A stretch of DNA of 64,000 bases from Phialophora verrucosa (lineage: Eukaryota > Ascomycota > Eurotiomycetes > Chaetothyriales > Herpotrichiellaceae). Within the stretch, counting starts at the first letter, position 1; each line of letters starts with the position of its first letter. Shown piece after piece: positions 32,602 through 44,217 of the stretch. A program made the position numbers and the translations under genes. A model generated the notes under the pieces. The model saw nothing but the letters and a program-made list of their open reading frames with translations. It was not told the DNA's origin and searched no databases. The stretch covers positions 682,001-746,000 of the forward strand of contig MSED01000002.1 in NCBI GenBank assembly GCA_002099365.1. The letters run 5' to 3'.

Positions 32602-34601
32602 CTTTGCGGATGCAGACACTCGATCCCCCAACTTCGGTGTCTGCAACCTCTTCGCAATCGGAGGACAGGCATGGAGAGTAAAACGGCAGGGTTGATCGGA
32701 CAGGTGCGAGACTGGCCGACCGGTTCAGTCGCACGTATCACCGATGCCTCAGAAGACGACAGATGTATTGGGACATGGATTTTGAGATTGGTGGGAGGGC
32801 GTGGGTAGAGGAACTGAGCGACGACGGATTAGCGAGCAGTTGAGCGAAGCATGGCCCGGCCAAGGCAATCCAGGTGGCTGTCGAAATAACGTGAGCCCGT
32901 GACACGGAACTACGGATATTGGTGGCAATGGTAGGTGGAGACGGCCAGCGACTGAGTCAGTGGGAGTTACGGAGAGATTCGTAAGTAATTCTGTATTGTT
33001 GAGACACGAGAAACTGGATCTTTGAGACAGTTGTTGTTGGCAGAGAAAGAGTCTCCAACGGCTGCTGCTAGAGACTGACAAGAGACAGACCTGAGAGGCG
33101 AATGGCGTGTGGCACTTGGGTCGTCGGTTCCAATATGCAAGATGACGTACTGCGTCTCTGGACCACCAACAAAGATCGGCTGGCTTGCGGCGCGGCTGAC
33201 CGATGGTCTTGGAGGCTTGGAGGCTTGGAGTGGGTGCCACCCACGCACCTCCTGCAGCAGATTCATGCTCGCACCACTCGAAGCACTGGCCATGGCTTCA
33301 TCCCCTGAAAGCTTTGCTTGTTCCTGTCCGGACGTGGCCAAACTGTTTCTAAATGGAGACAAATCGCGGCTTTATCTGCTGGTCTGTTTAGCCAGCCCGG
33401 CTCGTGTGGTTCAACAGCAAGATGGTGCTCTGGAAGACGGCATTATGTAACCATGGTTCAAACCCTGCCGCATCATCCCGTCCACTGTGTTAGCTTGCTT
33501 TTGTTACTTCGACGTCAGTCTTCCACTTCGTTGTTTTGCTGACTACTTGGGTCTTTGTGCCTGATACCCGTGCTCTGCAGCATGACACCCAGTATTATTT
33601 TGCCACGATAACAATCTTCTTTAGGGATCTTTCATTCACTTTCACCTCTCTGTCAGGGCAAGACCTCCACAGATCTGGTGGCGGCTCCTTTGACTGTTAC
33701 CTTGGCTCCACCCGAATCTCAGCGGCCAGTGGCTGTTTGCCCCTTCCTTTCAGCAAACCACATGGTTCTCTGGCATCTGCACTGATAATGGATGAAGCAC
33801 GTATGTAAGCTGTCCAAGACCTGTGGGTACTCGTAGAGAGCAATGAAGATCGCCGCACAGATCAACGCGCCAAAATCTACGACAGTAAACATATCAATTG
33901 GTCAACATGCAGAAAATCAGGAGAAACAATCCCGTTCTGTGTGACACGCTTCCCAAAGAGAACATCATCGACGATCACCCATTTCTCGTGCCGATCATTT
34001 TCCCTTCCAATTCTGCTTCTAACCTCTATTTGGGGGCGCAGAGCTCGAGCGTCAACCCACCAAGCCCGAAGTTCCTACGAGTGAACGTGCTCTGTTTTCG
34101 TGCATATGAAACGCTAAGCGTGGCTCTGCTCCTTCGAGTTCTCTGCTTCAGCATCTCGTTCCTGGTGGCACGGGCTCGTCACTCGTGCTCAAACATCTAC
34201 CACCATTCTCAAATGGTACCTGCATTGTTGCAGCAAGCGACTCAGACAGCATTCGAGCAGTGTATTGGTAGTACATCACTTTAGATTGTAGCACGAGTTA
34301 ATACATGTCTCCGATAGATACTGTCGCTTAGGTTCTTCCATCGCCGCGGCGATGGCGGCAAGCGGGGACAATGGTGCCATGCTCCATGTGGTCTTGCCAA
34401 AAACAGGCGCCGACGACTAAGCGACAGCAGTTTAACGAGCTAGCGATAAGACTGTGATATCAAGGACGTTCTCATGCTCGTGGGTTCCATATCACTGTCA
34501 TAGCCCTCGGTGATTTAGAGCTCATTTTTTGCCTCTATACCTCCAACGCCGGGCCAATCAGCAAACATCATCAGTGAGAATACCCTTCTCGAACGGCAAG
34601 G
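32602..34601. other. 2.0-kb intergenic region
   Basis: No gene is supported. The stretch next to 32601 should be the histidine-kinase promoter and leader. A plus-strand frame at 33898..34284 has no recognisable features. Inverted repeats lie at 34321-34427. Confidence 0.5.
34321..34427. repeat. Inverted repeat enclosing an 18-bp perfect palindrome
   Basis: CTGTCGCTTAG at 34321-34331 is the exact reverse complement of 34417-34427. Inside lies CCATCGCCGCGGCGATGG (34338-34355), a perfect palindrome. It is about 175 bp past the stop of the TM9 gene. Confidence 0.75.
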
Positions 34602-36591
34602 TCAATCGACCTTGATCGACCCATAAATCCGGTAAACAAATGCATAAGACGCCAGGTATCCGATGGTCCCTGCTCTCAAGTCAGCACCTTGTCTTCGCAA
34701 CTTGAAGCACTTGGAGTATCTTACCTGTAAGCACCGCCACCAGGAAACTGATCAGAGCAGAATATCCAACATAGAGCACCGCACCTGTAAACCCCCCGAA
34801 ACTTACTCTCGTGACCCAGAATCCCAATGCGTTCAAGAACACATAGCCGCCAGTCATCCCCGCCCCGAAGAACGCCCTCCACTGCCAGCGATAATCTTCC
34901 GCACAAAGTAGAAAGTACACCAGGAGGATAGTGGTACATGCGCAAGTCATGGCCATTAGAGCGTAGCAAATGAATAGGAATCCGAACATGTAGTAAATCT
35001 TACTGGTCCAGAGAGAAGTCATGATGAAGTAGAGTTCGACGAAGATGGCGCAGAAGGGTAGGATGCCTGTGAGTAACAGGGAAGGTAATGGCTTTAGTGA
35101 GCGGGCCACAGGAGGGATTTGGCGTGGGATTTGGTTGACGCGGGTTGGTGGTTCGATAGCGGGCGATTGGAAGCCGTACCACGCTCCGGCGACACTCAGA
35201 GGGACGCTGATGAGGAACCAAATCGCAATGATAGCGAGCATAGTCGTGAAAGGGACCGCACCGCTTGCACCTTTTGCCCAGACGAAAAGGTTGAGAAGGA
35301 AAAATGAGCCGAAGACGATGCCGGGGACGAAGACAGGCGTGGCTGCAATGTTGAGCTTCCACTTCTCTCCGCCGAAGCTCTTATACGCTCTGGCCGAAAC
35401 GTAGCCACCTATGCAGCCGAAAACGGTGTAAAGCAGGAGACCTATGGAGGTGAGCCAGCCTCTGTTCGAGGGTGAGAGGAAGCCTAGCATGGCGAAGGCG
35501 ACTGTTGCCGCGGTCATAACGAAGAGCTGAGCCCCGCTTCCGAGCAGAACGCTCAGCAACAGTGCATAGCGTGGTGGTCGGAACACATCGCCATGCACCA
35601 ACTTCCAGCCGGAATCTTCTTGAACATCATCATCATCGACAGCAGATGTGCCGGAAAGATCGTCGAGGTTGATATTGTCGAGGCGGTTGTATCTAGCGAT
35701 GTCCTTGCGTAACGCCCTAACTAAGACGGTACTGACCATGCCCAGCAGGAAGACCACAAAAATGGCCGAGTTGATGAGCGAAAACCAATGAATCTTGGGG
35801 TCGACGATATGGAGGAGCCTGTCCCACCGTGTCGCCCAGGCAGTATCTGAGAGACGCCAGTAGACGCTGTAGGTGTACGTGACCGTTGTTCCTCCATTTT
35901 CGTTCAGTATGAGAGGGCCCGACGCGAATGCACAATCTGGCTGGTTATTGTCTGCCAAACGGGCATCGGCGTGGGATGACGGCTGGACAAGGACGCCGAC
36001 AACGCGATATTTCAAGCCACGAAGTCCCGCCATATGGTAGTCAATGATGATGTCCCAGTGGTTGTTTAGAGTTTGGATGCCATCGTCTTGTATTTTTCCC
36101 AGCGGAAACCCGGGGCTGGCGAAGCGTTCGTGTGTCAGCGGATCTTCCCTCAGTTCGGCGGCTGGTAAGCCATCAACAAAGAAGTTGACGTTGTATGCCT
36201 CTTCGATCCTTCTGTTCACGAACTTAGCCGACTTCTCGTCCCAGGTCTCGCCCTTGCATGCGATTTTACATGTTTCGTTCACTCCCATACGCAGGTCGAA
36301 AGGGGAGCTCTGTATCCGGTCGCCAAAGATGATGCTGCCCAGCGACTCCCTCCTTGACTGTGGACCTCCTTCGGGTTGGCAGAAGTGGAAACCAGGGTGG
36401 TAATAGTCGAAACCAACCACTGCATGGATTTGTTCGTCGTGCCGGGATATCGAAGGTGTCAGGGCGTTGACATTGAGCTCAAGCTTGTCACCTTGGGAGT
36501 AGGACGAGGGCGAGACTCCTGGGAGATAGAAACATGCGACCTGCCTTGAGAAGAGCAGGCCAACAATGGCTGAAGAAAGCTTGGGAACCAT
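34602..36591 (-). CDS. TM9/EMP70 family endomembrane protein (nonaspanin)
   Basis: Exon 1 (36591..34725) and exon 2 (34669..34602), separated by a 55-bp intron (GTAAGA donor, GAGCAG acceptor), encode 644 residues. Without splicing, exon 1 reads on into an unrelated end; splicing restores the family C-terminus VYRIYGSIKVD, whose last residues match the KxD/E signal that binds COPI and keeps these proteins in the Golgi. Domains: signal peptide (1-20), lumenal EMP70 domain (20-280) with FGDRIQSSPF and conserved Cys, one helix at about 285-308, then a cytosolic loop with acidic DDDD and GWKLVHGDVFRPP, and eight more helices. Function from relatives: cargo sorting of membrane proteins, and in yeast adhesion and metal homeostasis. 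Length is usual for the family. Confidence 0.95.
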
Positions 36592-37201
36592 GGTAGGCGA
36601 GCTGCTGTCGAGTCTGGAATTGTACGATGGGGGTAGCCGGCGGAGGATTGGTTGGAGCGGATCACCTCATGGTTCGGTGGGAAGGTGCGAGGTATAGCCT
36701 TGGACGAAGAGATTGAAAAGTTGTTCGTTCTGTGGATTCAAGAATTGAATCGTCTTAGTAGTTATTCAATATGAGGAGTGAGCAAAGAGGTGTCCCCAGG
36801 CGTGCGCCTGATTCAGTTTGTACAAAAGTTCAGGGACCTCGGAGTCGGAGGCGCGGCGGGCTCCTTCACGTCACCAGCCAGGGTACGTGGCATGCAGAAT
36901 AAAACCATGTTAAAATCTCAATTCATGATAAGTCATCTTCTTCCATGAACAGCCTCTTTTCAAGACTCTGCTGGATGACCTTGTAGCGTCGTAATGTCCA
37001 AGCTCCTCGTTGCCTTCTTGCATGCGTTGCAAACCATGATTTTGCGTGTTCCAAAACGCCGCCTTCGCCTACTGCTGCAACAACAAAGCCGCCGGCTTCT
37101 GATGTAGGAGAACCGAATATATCAAGAAGATTCTGCTGTCGCGTGCTCGTCATCCGGACTTGGTGCTGGATGACTGTCGAATGGGGAACGTCTAGCGCCA
37201 A
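36592..37201. other. Intergenic region
   Basis: 610 bp between two minus-strand genes, presumably the TM9-gene promoter and the NCS-1 3' UTR. No gene is seen; the 92-codon frame 36923..37201 directly abuts the NCS-1 stop and lacks any family signature. Confidence 0.5.
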
Positions 37202-37977
37202 TCATACCAGGCCATCGTACAGCGACAACGCCGACACGATCGTCTCATCTCTTTTGCTGCCTTCCTTGAACTCGGCCATGTCTAGACTACCGTTCTCGTC
37301 TTTATCCATCATTCTGAAGATCTTCCTCACTCGCTTCTCGGGCGTGTCTTCGTCTTCGGGTAGCTTCACCATTGAACCCACCTGGGACCAGCAGTGTCAG
37401 CGAGTGTTTGTCTCCCTTAAAAGGCCACTTACCATCTTGTAGATGGCCTCCACGATCGCCAGCATCTCGTCATAGCTGATCTTGCCATCCCCATCGATAT
37501 CGTACAATTGGAACGCCCAATCCAGCTTGTCCTCCATCTTGCCTCGACTCGTCACGCTCAAAGCGCAAATGAACTCCTTGAAGTCGATAGTGCCGCTCTT
37601 GTCCGAGTCAAACACCTTGAAGACATAGTCGGCAAATGAATTAGGATCGCCAAACGGGAAGAACTGCCGGTATATCTTCTGGAACTCTTCTTTCGTGAGC
37701 GTGCCCGAAGGGCAGTCTTTCAGGAAGCCTGCGTGGGGAAAACCATGTTCAGCCGCAATTGTTTACGAGCCATCTTCCTGGCTGACATGCTCGCGGATTC
37801 CTTCTATGACGTACCCTTGTACCATTGCTGTAATTCCTTCTTGTCAAAATGCGTTGACTTTTGGAGCTCTTCCAGCTGCTGCGGCGATAACTTGGATTGC
37901 CTGGATACCACGGTCAGCCTGATCGTCCCGCCGAGGCGCTTTGCGACTGCACTGGACGGCGCTCACTTCTGACCCAT
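37202..37977 (-). CDS. ncs1: Neuronal calcium sensor 1 (frequenin-like EF-hand protein)
   Basis: Four exons, 37977..37967, 37900..37815, 37728..37433 and 37381..37202, encode exactly 190 residues, the standard NCS-1 length. Donors are GTGAGC, GTACGT and GTAAGT in canonical form; the first coding exon has only 11 bases. The start MGQKQSK has Gly2 and Ser6 as in an N-myristoylation site. EF-hand 1 is degenerate (FLKDCPSGTLTKEEF), as in all family members; EF2 (73-84), EF3 (109-120) and EF4 (157-168) have full calcium-ligand patterns. Family knowledge: calcium-myristoyl switch protein that activates phosphatidylinositol 4-kinase Pik1 and, in fission yeast and filamentous fungi, affects calcium tolerance and growth. 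Neighbouring genes are unrelated. Confidence 0.97.
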
Positions 37978-38790
37978 CTTAAAAGCCCACCAGAGGCCCA
38001 ACGGCCTGAGTTTGCAATACGGATTTCAGAGCAGAGGTCAAGTGCAAATGCAAATGCAAATGCGACTCGCCGAGGTCGGATTCCGAATAGGCTGAGAGTA
38101 GCGCAATCGGCTCGACTGCGGTCGCGGGGCACTTCTCGTCTCGAGAACAAATGCGCTTTGAGTTAACCGTGGTGGCTTCGTCACGTGGAGTGGGTAAAGA
38201 ACAATAAGTGATGGAAGTCTGCAGATGATGTTGAAAGGGAGTATTTTACAAGGAATTGAAGTTAACAAAGACAAAGTAGACCCACGGGGAGATCTGTTGT
38301 ACAGTTGCTTGCAAGTGATCGAGGCGTCGGGGCCTGAAGACTTCAGTGGCGGGGTCCAGACAAACCGATCCAACCAGTGGCATGACAAAGCCGCTGTTTT
38401 CGCGTTCAGGTACCACGATTAGCTAAGAGTTCTAGAATTATGCAGTATACAACCACCTATCGCCATCGCACATTTGCTTGTTGTTCTATTCGCTTGAAGA
38501 GCCGTCCAGAATCGACCACTCGAACGATCCAAAGTGTCTGCGTCTCCACGAATTGGCCGTGGCATAAGCACACCTTGGTCGAACATGGTGCAAGCTGCAG
38601 AGCCGCTGCCGATCTGGCCGCCAAGACGTCTTGACGTCTTCAAGCTTCCATCGCATCAACAGGCCATGGCAGGGTGCACTTGGTCAGAAGGCTCAGGCTA
38701 AAGAGGTGATTGATGGAGTGCCGGAGTCCGAAATATCTTGGTGTTGGGGCGGCAAGATTGTCCTCGAGGATGTCGGAGTCGTAATCCCAT
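37978..38790. other. Intergenic region
   Basis: 813 bp holding the NCS-1 promoter and the RPN6 3' flank. It includes three tandem GCAAAT units at 38044-38061. No gene is supported. Confidence 0.5.
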
Positions 38791-40115
38791 CTATTCCAGC
38801 AATGCTGCTTGGTTAGTGTAAAGTACATCAACCACATTACTGAGCTTTTCGATGGTTTCCAAGGCGGCATCATAGCCAGCATCTCGCTCAACCTCATCAT
38901 ACACAATCAAACACCCTTCCCCCTGATCCAAGACGCCAATGATGACCTTATCGAGTATCATTTGGGACAACTTCCGTTCGACTTGGGCCGTGTCGAGACC
39001 CACCATCTTCGCAATGTGGTCAATTTCCACACGGCTGAAAGGTTCGATGACCTTGATGAGGTTCTGTTCCAGCATGGCATCGTACAGCCGTCTCAAGTGG
39101 TTGCGGATGAAGACATCGCTGCCCAGCTCGTAGCGATAGTTCGACAGGGCCTGTTCGTATTCTTCCAGCGACCGGTTCGAGTGCGCTCTGGCAACAGCCT
39201 TCATCGCCTCCAGGTTGGTCCCTGCATATTTCTGTGCCTGTTTCGATGCTAGCAGATTGTTGACATCATCGCCCAGATTCAACATGATCTTGCATAGAAG
39301 CATGTACTGCAATGCTGATGTTGCGCGAGCAGTGTCATCTTGCGCATGGTAACCTTCGAGTGCCTCGATAAAGTACGAGAACGCGGTGTTGAAGTCCTTA
39401 TCTTCGGCGTGCAGCATTCCGCTTTGCATATCCAAGCCAGCTTGTAGAAGCGGGGGCGTGTACACCGAAGCAGCAGAAGTTCTTGCCGACGTCAAGGCTG
39501 CTCGCGCTTTGGCTTGGTTGGTGAGCGCATGGTAAACCCGAGACTCTAGCAGTTGCACTTCCACGAGGACAAGTTTATCGTCCAGTCGTTTGAGCTCCCG
39601 CAGGAGATTATTGATCAGTGTAAGGGCATCGTAGTATGACTGTTTCTGCATGTACAGTTGAACAAGTCTTGTTTCCAGGTTCTGACGGAGGAACGACCGT
39701 TTTTCAGAGTTGGCCCAATCGATGCATGATTTCGTTGTAGCGATCTGAATTTCGAGGGAGTTGGGAATGTCTGCGAGGAAGTCTAGAAGTTGTCGGACTG
39801 GACACTTGGTTAGTTCTTGCTTCGAATGGAGTTGATGCACTACACACCTAGCTTGGCTGTCTTTGCTTTGGCAAACGAGGATAGAGTTGACCGGCTTGTC
39901 TTGACCAGCACAGCCAGCTCCTCCGCCCGCTTATTGTCTCTGTATAGCTCGCCCAACCCGACCAAGGCATTCTCGTAGTCGTTCAGAGCAGCCTGATTCG
40001 ACTCCAGTGGTTGAGCGAGGGCTTCCTTATAGAGACTCTCTGCCTTCGCTGGATCTGATTTGGCTATTTTCTTGGCCTCATTAATCTTGACTTCGTTCGA
40101 AGGAGGAGGCGCCAT
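38791..40115 (-). CDS. rpn6: 26S proteasome regulatory subunit Rpn6 (PSMD11)
   Basis: Two exons, 40115..39848 and 39797..38791, joined across a 50-bp intron with GTGTGT donor, CTAAC branch and TGTCCAG acceptor, encode 424 residues. The protein is a right-handed stack of TPR-like helical repeats followed by a C-terminal PCI domain (about 290-395), with the motif MVGLDTAQVERKLSQMILDK and the ending VVDVLYTNQAALLE. Rpn6 is a lid subunit that clamps the 19S lid to the 20S core. The 89-codon first exon begins MAPPPSNEVKINEAKKIAK. It is transcribed away from SOF1, with 277 bp between the two start codons. Confidence 0.97.
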
Positions 40116-40392
40116 TGTGAGGTAATGCGAAAGGAAGAGTTCTCGTTGGTAGGGTCGGATAGCCCGAGGTCGCTGCAGAAGGTATTAATGAAGGAGACGG
40201 ATTGACGAAAGGCCGCAAAGAGCGACGCAACCGCCGCAGGTACAGAACGCGGCTGGGAGACGTGTTGTCCGATTGGTCAGCCTGGTGCAGCCTTGCGTCC
40301 AGCCTCAGCCTCGCCACAGAAAAGTTCCTGCACATGAACATGATCGGCCTCCACTCTCTCTGCCACTGCGTCCATAATATGTTATCGTCAAC
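40116..40392. promoter_or_regulatory. Compact bidirectional promoter between rpn6 and sof1
   Basis: 277 bp separate the two divergent start codons. I see no clear TATA box and no obvious copy of the yeast proteasome control element. The region is inferred to be regulatory from its position only. Confidence 0.6.
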
Positions 40393-41774
40393 ATGGTAGG
40401 TCTGCGGCATTATCTCACTTTCTGCCATAACTAACCTCAATATAGAAAATCAAATCTTTGAAAAGGCCGCCTGCGCCTCCGGGCGAGGGTGCTGTGCGGC
40501 AACCACGAAATCTCGACCCCGCTCAGCACCCTTTCGAACGTGCCAGGGAATACACAAGAGCGCTTAATGCAGTCAAGATGGAACGTATGTTTGCCGCACC
40601 ATTTATAGGGCAATTAGGTCAAGGCCATGTGGACGGAGTCTATTCTATGGCGAAAGACCCCGGGTCGCTGGAGAGGTTGGCCAGTGGCAGTGGTGACGGT
40701 GTAGTCAAAGTATGGGATCTCAGCAGTCGTGACGAAGTCTGGAGTGCAAGAGCTCACGAAAACGTGGTACGGGGACTATGTTGGACTCCTGAGAGAAAAT
40801 TGCTGTCCTGTGCGACCGACAAAACCGTCAAAGTGTGGGATCCCTACCAGGATGAGAAGACCGGCGGTCCTCTGGCGACTTACCTTGGTCAGGGTGCGTT
40901 CACAAGTATTTCGCATCACCGGGATCATCCTTCGTTCGCTGCCGCTTCCAGTTCGATTTCCATCTACGACCTATCGCGACCATCCTCCGGCCCTTCACAA
41001 GTTCTGCGATGGCCAACCTCGACAGACACAATCAACGCCGTAGCATTTAACCAGACCGAAACCTCCATCTTAGCCTCCGCCGCGCTTGATCGAGCGATTG
41101 TTCTCTACGATCTACGGACTTCTACGCCCTTGTCGAAAGTAACCCTCCGATTAGCGACCAATGCCATATCCTGGAATCCGATGGAAGCATTCAATTTTGC
41201 TGCAGCCAATGAGGACCACAACATCTACATCTTCGATATGAGGAAGCTAGATAGGGCGCTGAATGTCCTGAAAGACCATGTGGCAGCAGTCATGGACGTC
41301 GAGTTCAGTCCGACCGGAGAGGAGCTAGTCAGCGCCTCGTATGATCGTACTGTTCGTTTATGGAATCGCGATCGAGGACATTCAAGAGACGTGTATCACA
41401 CCAAACGCATGCAGAGAGTATTTTCATGTCGCTTTACTCCCGACAATAATTACGTTCTGTCTGGCTCAGACGATGGCAACGTGCGACTATGGCGGGTCGA
41501 TGCCTCGAGCCGACAGGGCATCAAATCGGCACGGCAACGACAGAAGCTCGAATATGACCAGGCTTTAATCCGAAGATATGCTCATATGCCTGAGATCCGG
41601 CGCATCAAGCGGCACAGACACATACCGAAGACGGTCAAGAAAGCTGGCGAGATCAAGAGCGAAGAGCTCAAGGCGATTAAAAGGAAGGAGGAGAATGTTC
41701 GGAAACACAGCAAAAAAGGGAGCATGCCTCGCCACAGCGAGAGAGAAAAGATGGTACTTGGGACCGAGAAGTGA
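40393..41774 (+). CDS. sof1: U3 snoRNP-associated WD40 protein Sof1 (DCAF13)
   Basis: The start codon sits alone at the end of exon 1: ATG (40393..40395) is followed directly by a GTAGGT donor. After a 50-bp intron (CTAAC branch, ATATAG acceptor) exon 2 continues 40446..41774, giving 443 residues. Splicing yields MKIKSLKRP, matching the expected Sof1 N-terminus (MKIKTLSR in relatives); the unspliced frame has only TTG at 40458. Seven WD40 repeats fill about 60-345, with clear blades ending in VKVWDLS, VKVWDPY, VRLWNRD and VRLWRVD. The C-terminal Sof1 domain (350-437) contains LEYDQALIRRYAHMPEIRRI and a Lys-rich tail. Role: 18S pre-rRNA processing in the small-subunit processome in the nucleolus. 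Confidence 0.96.
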
Positions 41775-42507
41775 ACTTCGGTTTACTTGGCCAGGCGATA
41801 CGAACAATATATCCATCGGAGCTCCGGGTCCCCCTAATATGATTCAGGACACGCTCCTATCGCACTGACTGGCATCAGTGCCATTGACCATTCCACGGAG
41901 CCATCTTACTGCAAACAGCGCGACTTGTGCCTTATTATGCTTGTGGATAAGCATTCCACGAAGGGAGCACACAACTGCCTGAAGCTTGGCATTTGCACGA
42001 CGCAATCTAATCCTGAAGGCGGGATCCTCTGGTGGGCAAAGTTTGGTCTTCAGCTGGTCAATAATCCGTCGGCAGAAATACATTCGAAATGTACCGTAGA
42101 TTTCCAGGTCTGGGGGTCGGATCTTCAAGCTCGGACACCACGAACATCTGATGGATGGAGGCCACCACGTTGATGTACACTCAGGCAGGCAAATGCAGAA
42201 GCTAGCGTTACTTAGAAAAGTATCCTGCCTGTCCAGCCGTGCAGGAGTGAGAAAAGGAGGACGGCAAAACTTCGGCATACGAAACCGTCTTGAATCAGAG
42301 GCCAACATTAATTTTAAGCAAATACATACCTCTGAACCAGACAGAAATTGCAGGCGTTGCCGCATTTGATTACTGTCTGTTAAATTCCACTCTGCTCGCT
42401 CTTGTGTTGTAGCGGACGTACTTGACTCTCTAAGCTGCGTGGCTGACAAGTCATCTCTTGTTCGCTTCTGCAGGTATCTGCACGAGTTGGCAGCGTACGA
42501 AACGAAC
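41775..42507. other. Intergenic region
   Basis: 733 bp without a supported gene. The frame of the next gene is open upstream of its ATG to about 42439 and is preceded by a TTCTGCAG site at 42468-42475 that could be a 3' splice site of a non-coding or further coding 5' exon. Confidence 0.45.
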
Positions 42508-44217
42508 ATGCCCCCTTTCGGGGCGGACGCCTCAGTACTCGACTCCTTCCTTACAGAGATCGTGGACAGCGTTCGAAACAAAACCGCACAGCGTATCACC
42601 GACTTGATTCAGCTTGACTTTGATGCCCTCAGTCCTGATCGGCGGAAGCCATACTCCGACCTGAATCAGGAACTCAACCAGAAATACCCGCCAGGTGGTG
42701 ATGGCGGCCTCGTTACCAGGTGCAAGCAATCTTTGTCACAGGAAGAGTTCGGGGTTTTCAGTAACTCATTCTCAGAATGTGTCATCCAATATTTCCGGTA
42801 TCTTCGAGATTTCTCCCGGGCCGACAATCAGACGAAAGCCACGAAAATTCGGCAACTGACAAGGTAAAGTGTCTACACTATCCGCTCATAAATCACGCGC
42901 TGACGTTGGGGAAGCCAATGTGTCATTGCTCTTGGAGATAGCACATACGGCATCATTATGCTGCCGATTGTGCTCTCATTCTCCCGGGTGCTGGCGGCTG
43001 TTGCTACGAATTTGGATCGGAATCCGTCTCTGATACGAGACAGCAGTCTCCTACAAGCTCAAGATGCGGAAGGAGGTTCAGGAAAGGTCAGCTTTGTGGA
43101 GGACGCGGCCAATGTGCTGCGAGAAGCGTTTATCAAATGTCTGTCTGGCAGCGCTGGGGTGCAGCGCACCTCGCAGCCTACTCCAGATGACAGACGAATC
43201 GGCATCTATCTGACCGCAAACTCGGCTCTCAAGCTCTTCATGCGATCTCGCAAGCTGCGCAATGCACAGCAGATATTCAACAGCATCGATGCGCAGTCTC
43301 CACCGCTTTCCTTCTACCCTGCGGCACAACGGGTCACATACCTGTACTATCTTGGACGGTACCATTTCGCCAACAATCATTTTCTGCGAGCGCAAAAGGT
43401 GTTGCAAACAGCATATGACCAATGTCATCGGCAGGCTATAAACCACAGGCGGCTGATATTGATTTACTTGGTGGCGGCAAATGTTATTGTGGGCCGGTTT
43501 CCTTCACCAGTCCTCCTTTCCCGTCCAGAAGCCGCGGATATCGGAGCTCGATTCTCGCCTCTGTGCAAGATCATCCGCAACGGAGACCTTGGGCTGTTCA
43601 ACGAATACCTCGACCTGGCCAGCGAATCCGGCCAGTGGTTCCTGAAGCGGTCTATTCTGTTTCAGCTGCGGAACCGGTGTGAAATTCTTGTGTGGAGAAG
43701 CCTGATCCGCAAATGCTTCCTCTTTGTCGGGTACAAAGGCGAGGAGAAGAAGGTGCCTTTCTTGAAGCTGAACTATGTCCAGTACGGGGCTCGGTGGGCA
43801 TTGGATAGGCATAACTCGACAAGGGTGGTTAATGGGCTTAACCCGCCCCCAGAAAAATACCTTGATCCCGAGTTCGCGGGCATGGAGGAAGCAATCAAGG
43901 AGACTGGCTTTGACCCAGAGACAGGTCAATACCATGATGAATACATCGGCCAGGATCCACCTGACGAAGACGAACCAGAGGAGTCTCCGACCCTCGCCGA
44001 GGTGGAATCTGTGGTCCTCAGCCTGATCCAGCAAGGATTGTTGAAGGGTTTTGCTTTGCATGCAATTCCACGCTTCGCAATACCGGGGAGTTCACAGCAG
44101 GGTGGGCCACTGAGGAGAGGTTTCCCTCAGGTCTGGGGCGTCATTTCCAGCAGGGCCGATGGATGGTCGGTACCAGGCTGGGTGGAGGAGAAGAATTTGG
44201 ATGGACGTATACATTAG
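42508..44217 (+). CDS. PCI-domain protein of the Thp1/PCID2/CSN12 family
   Basis: Exons 42508..42863 and 42915..44217, joined across a 51-bp intron (GTAAAG donor, GGGGAAG acceptor), give 552 residues. The junction produces LTSQCVIALGDSTYGIIMLP, a well-formed conserved block. N-terminal helices contain FSRADNQTKATKIRQLT. The middle has helical repeats (YYLGRYHFANNHFLRAQKVL), and a PCI/winged-helix end lies at about 300-530 with RNGDLGLFNEYLD and CEILVWRSLIRKCF. The protein ends with LIQQGLLKGFALHAI plus a short tail. An acidic insert (DDEDEPEESP-like) lies near 455-470. Relatives are Thp1 of the TREX-2 mRNA-export complex and the CSN12-like proteins; from this sequence I favour the Thp1/PCID2 type but cannot decide. 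The start at 42508 is the first ATG in frame; an upstream exon is possible. Confidence 0.88.

Noticed and set aside
33898..34284. 128-codon plus frame between the histidine kinase and TM9 genes
   Set aside because: No domain, signal or conserved pattern; low support as a gene despite its length.
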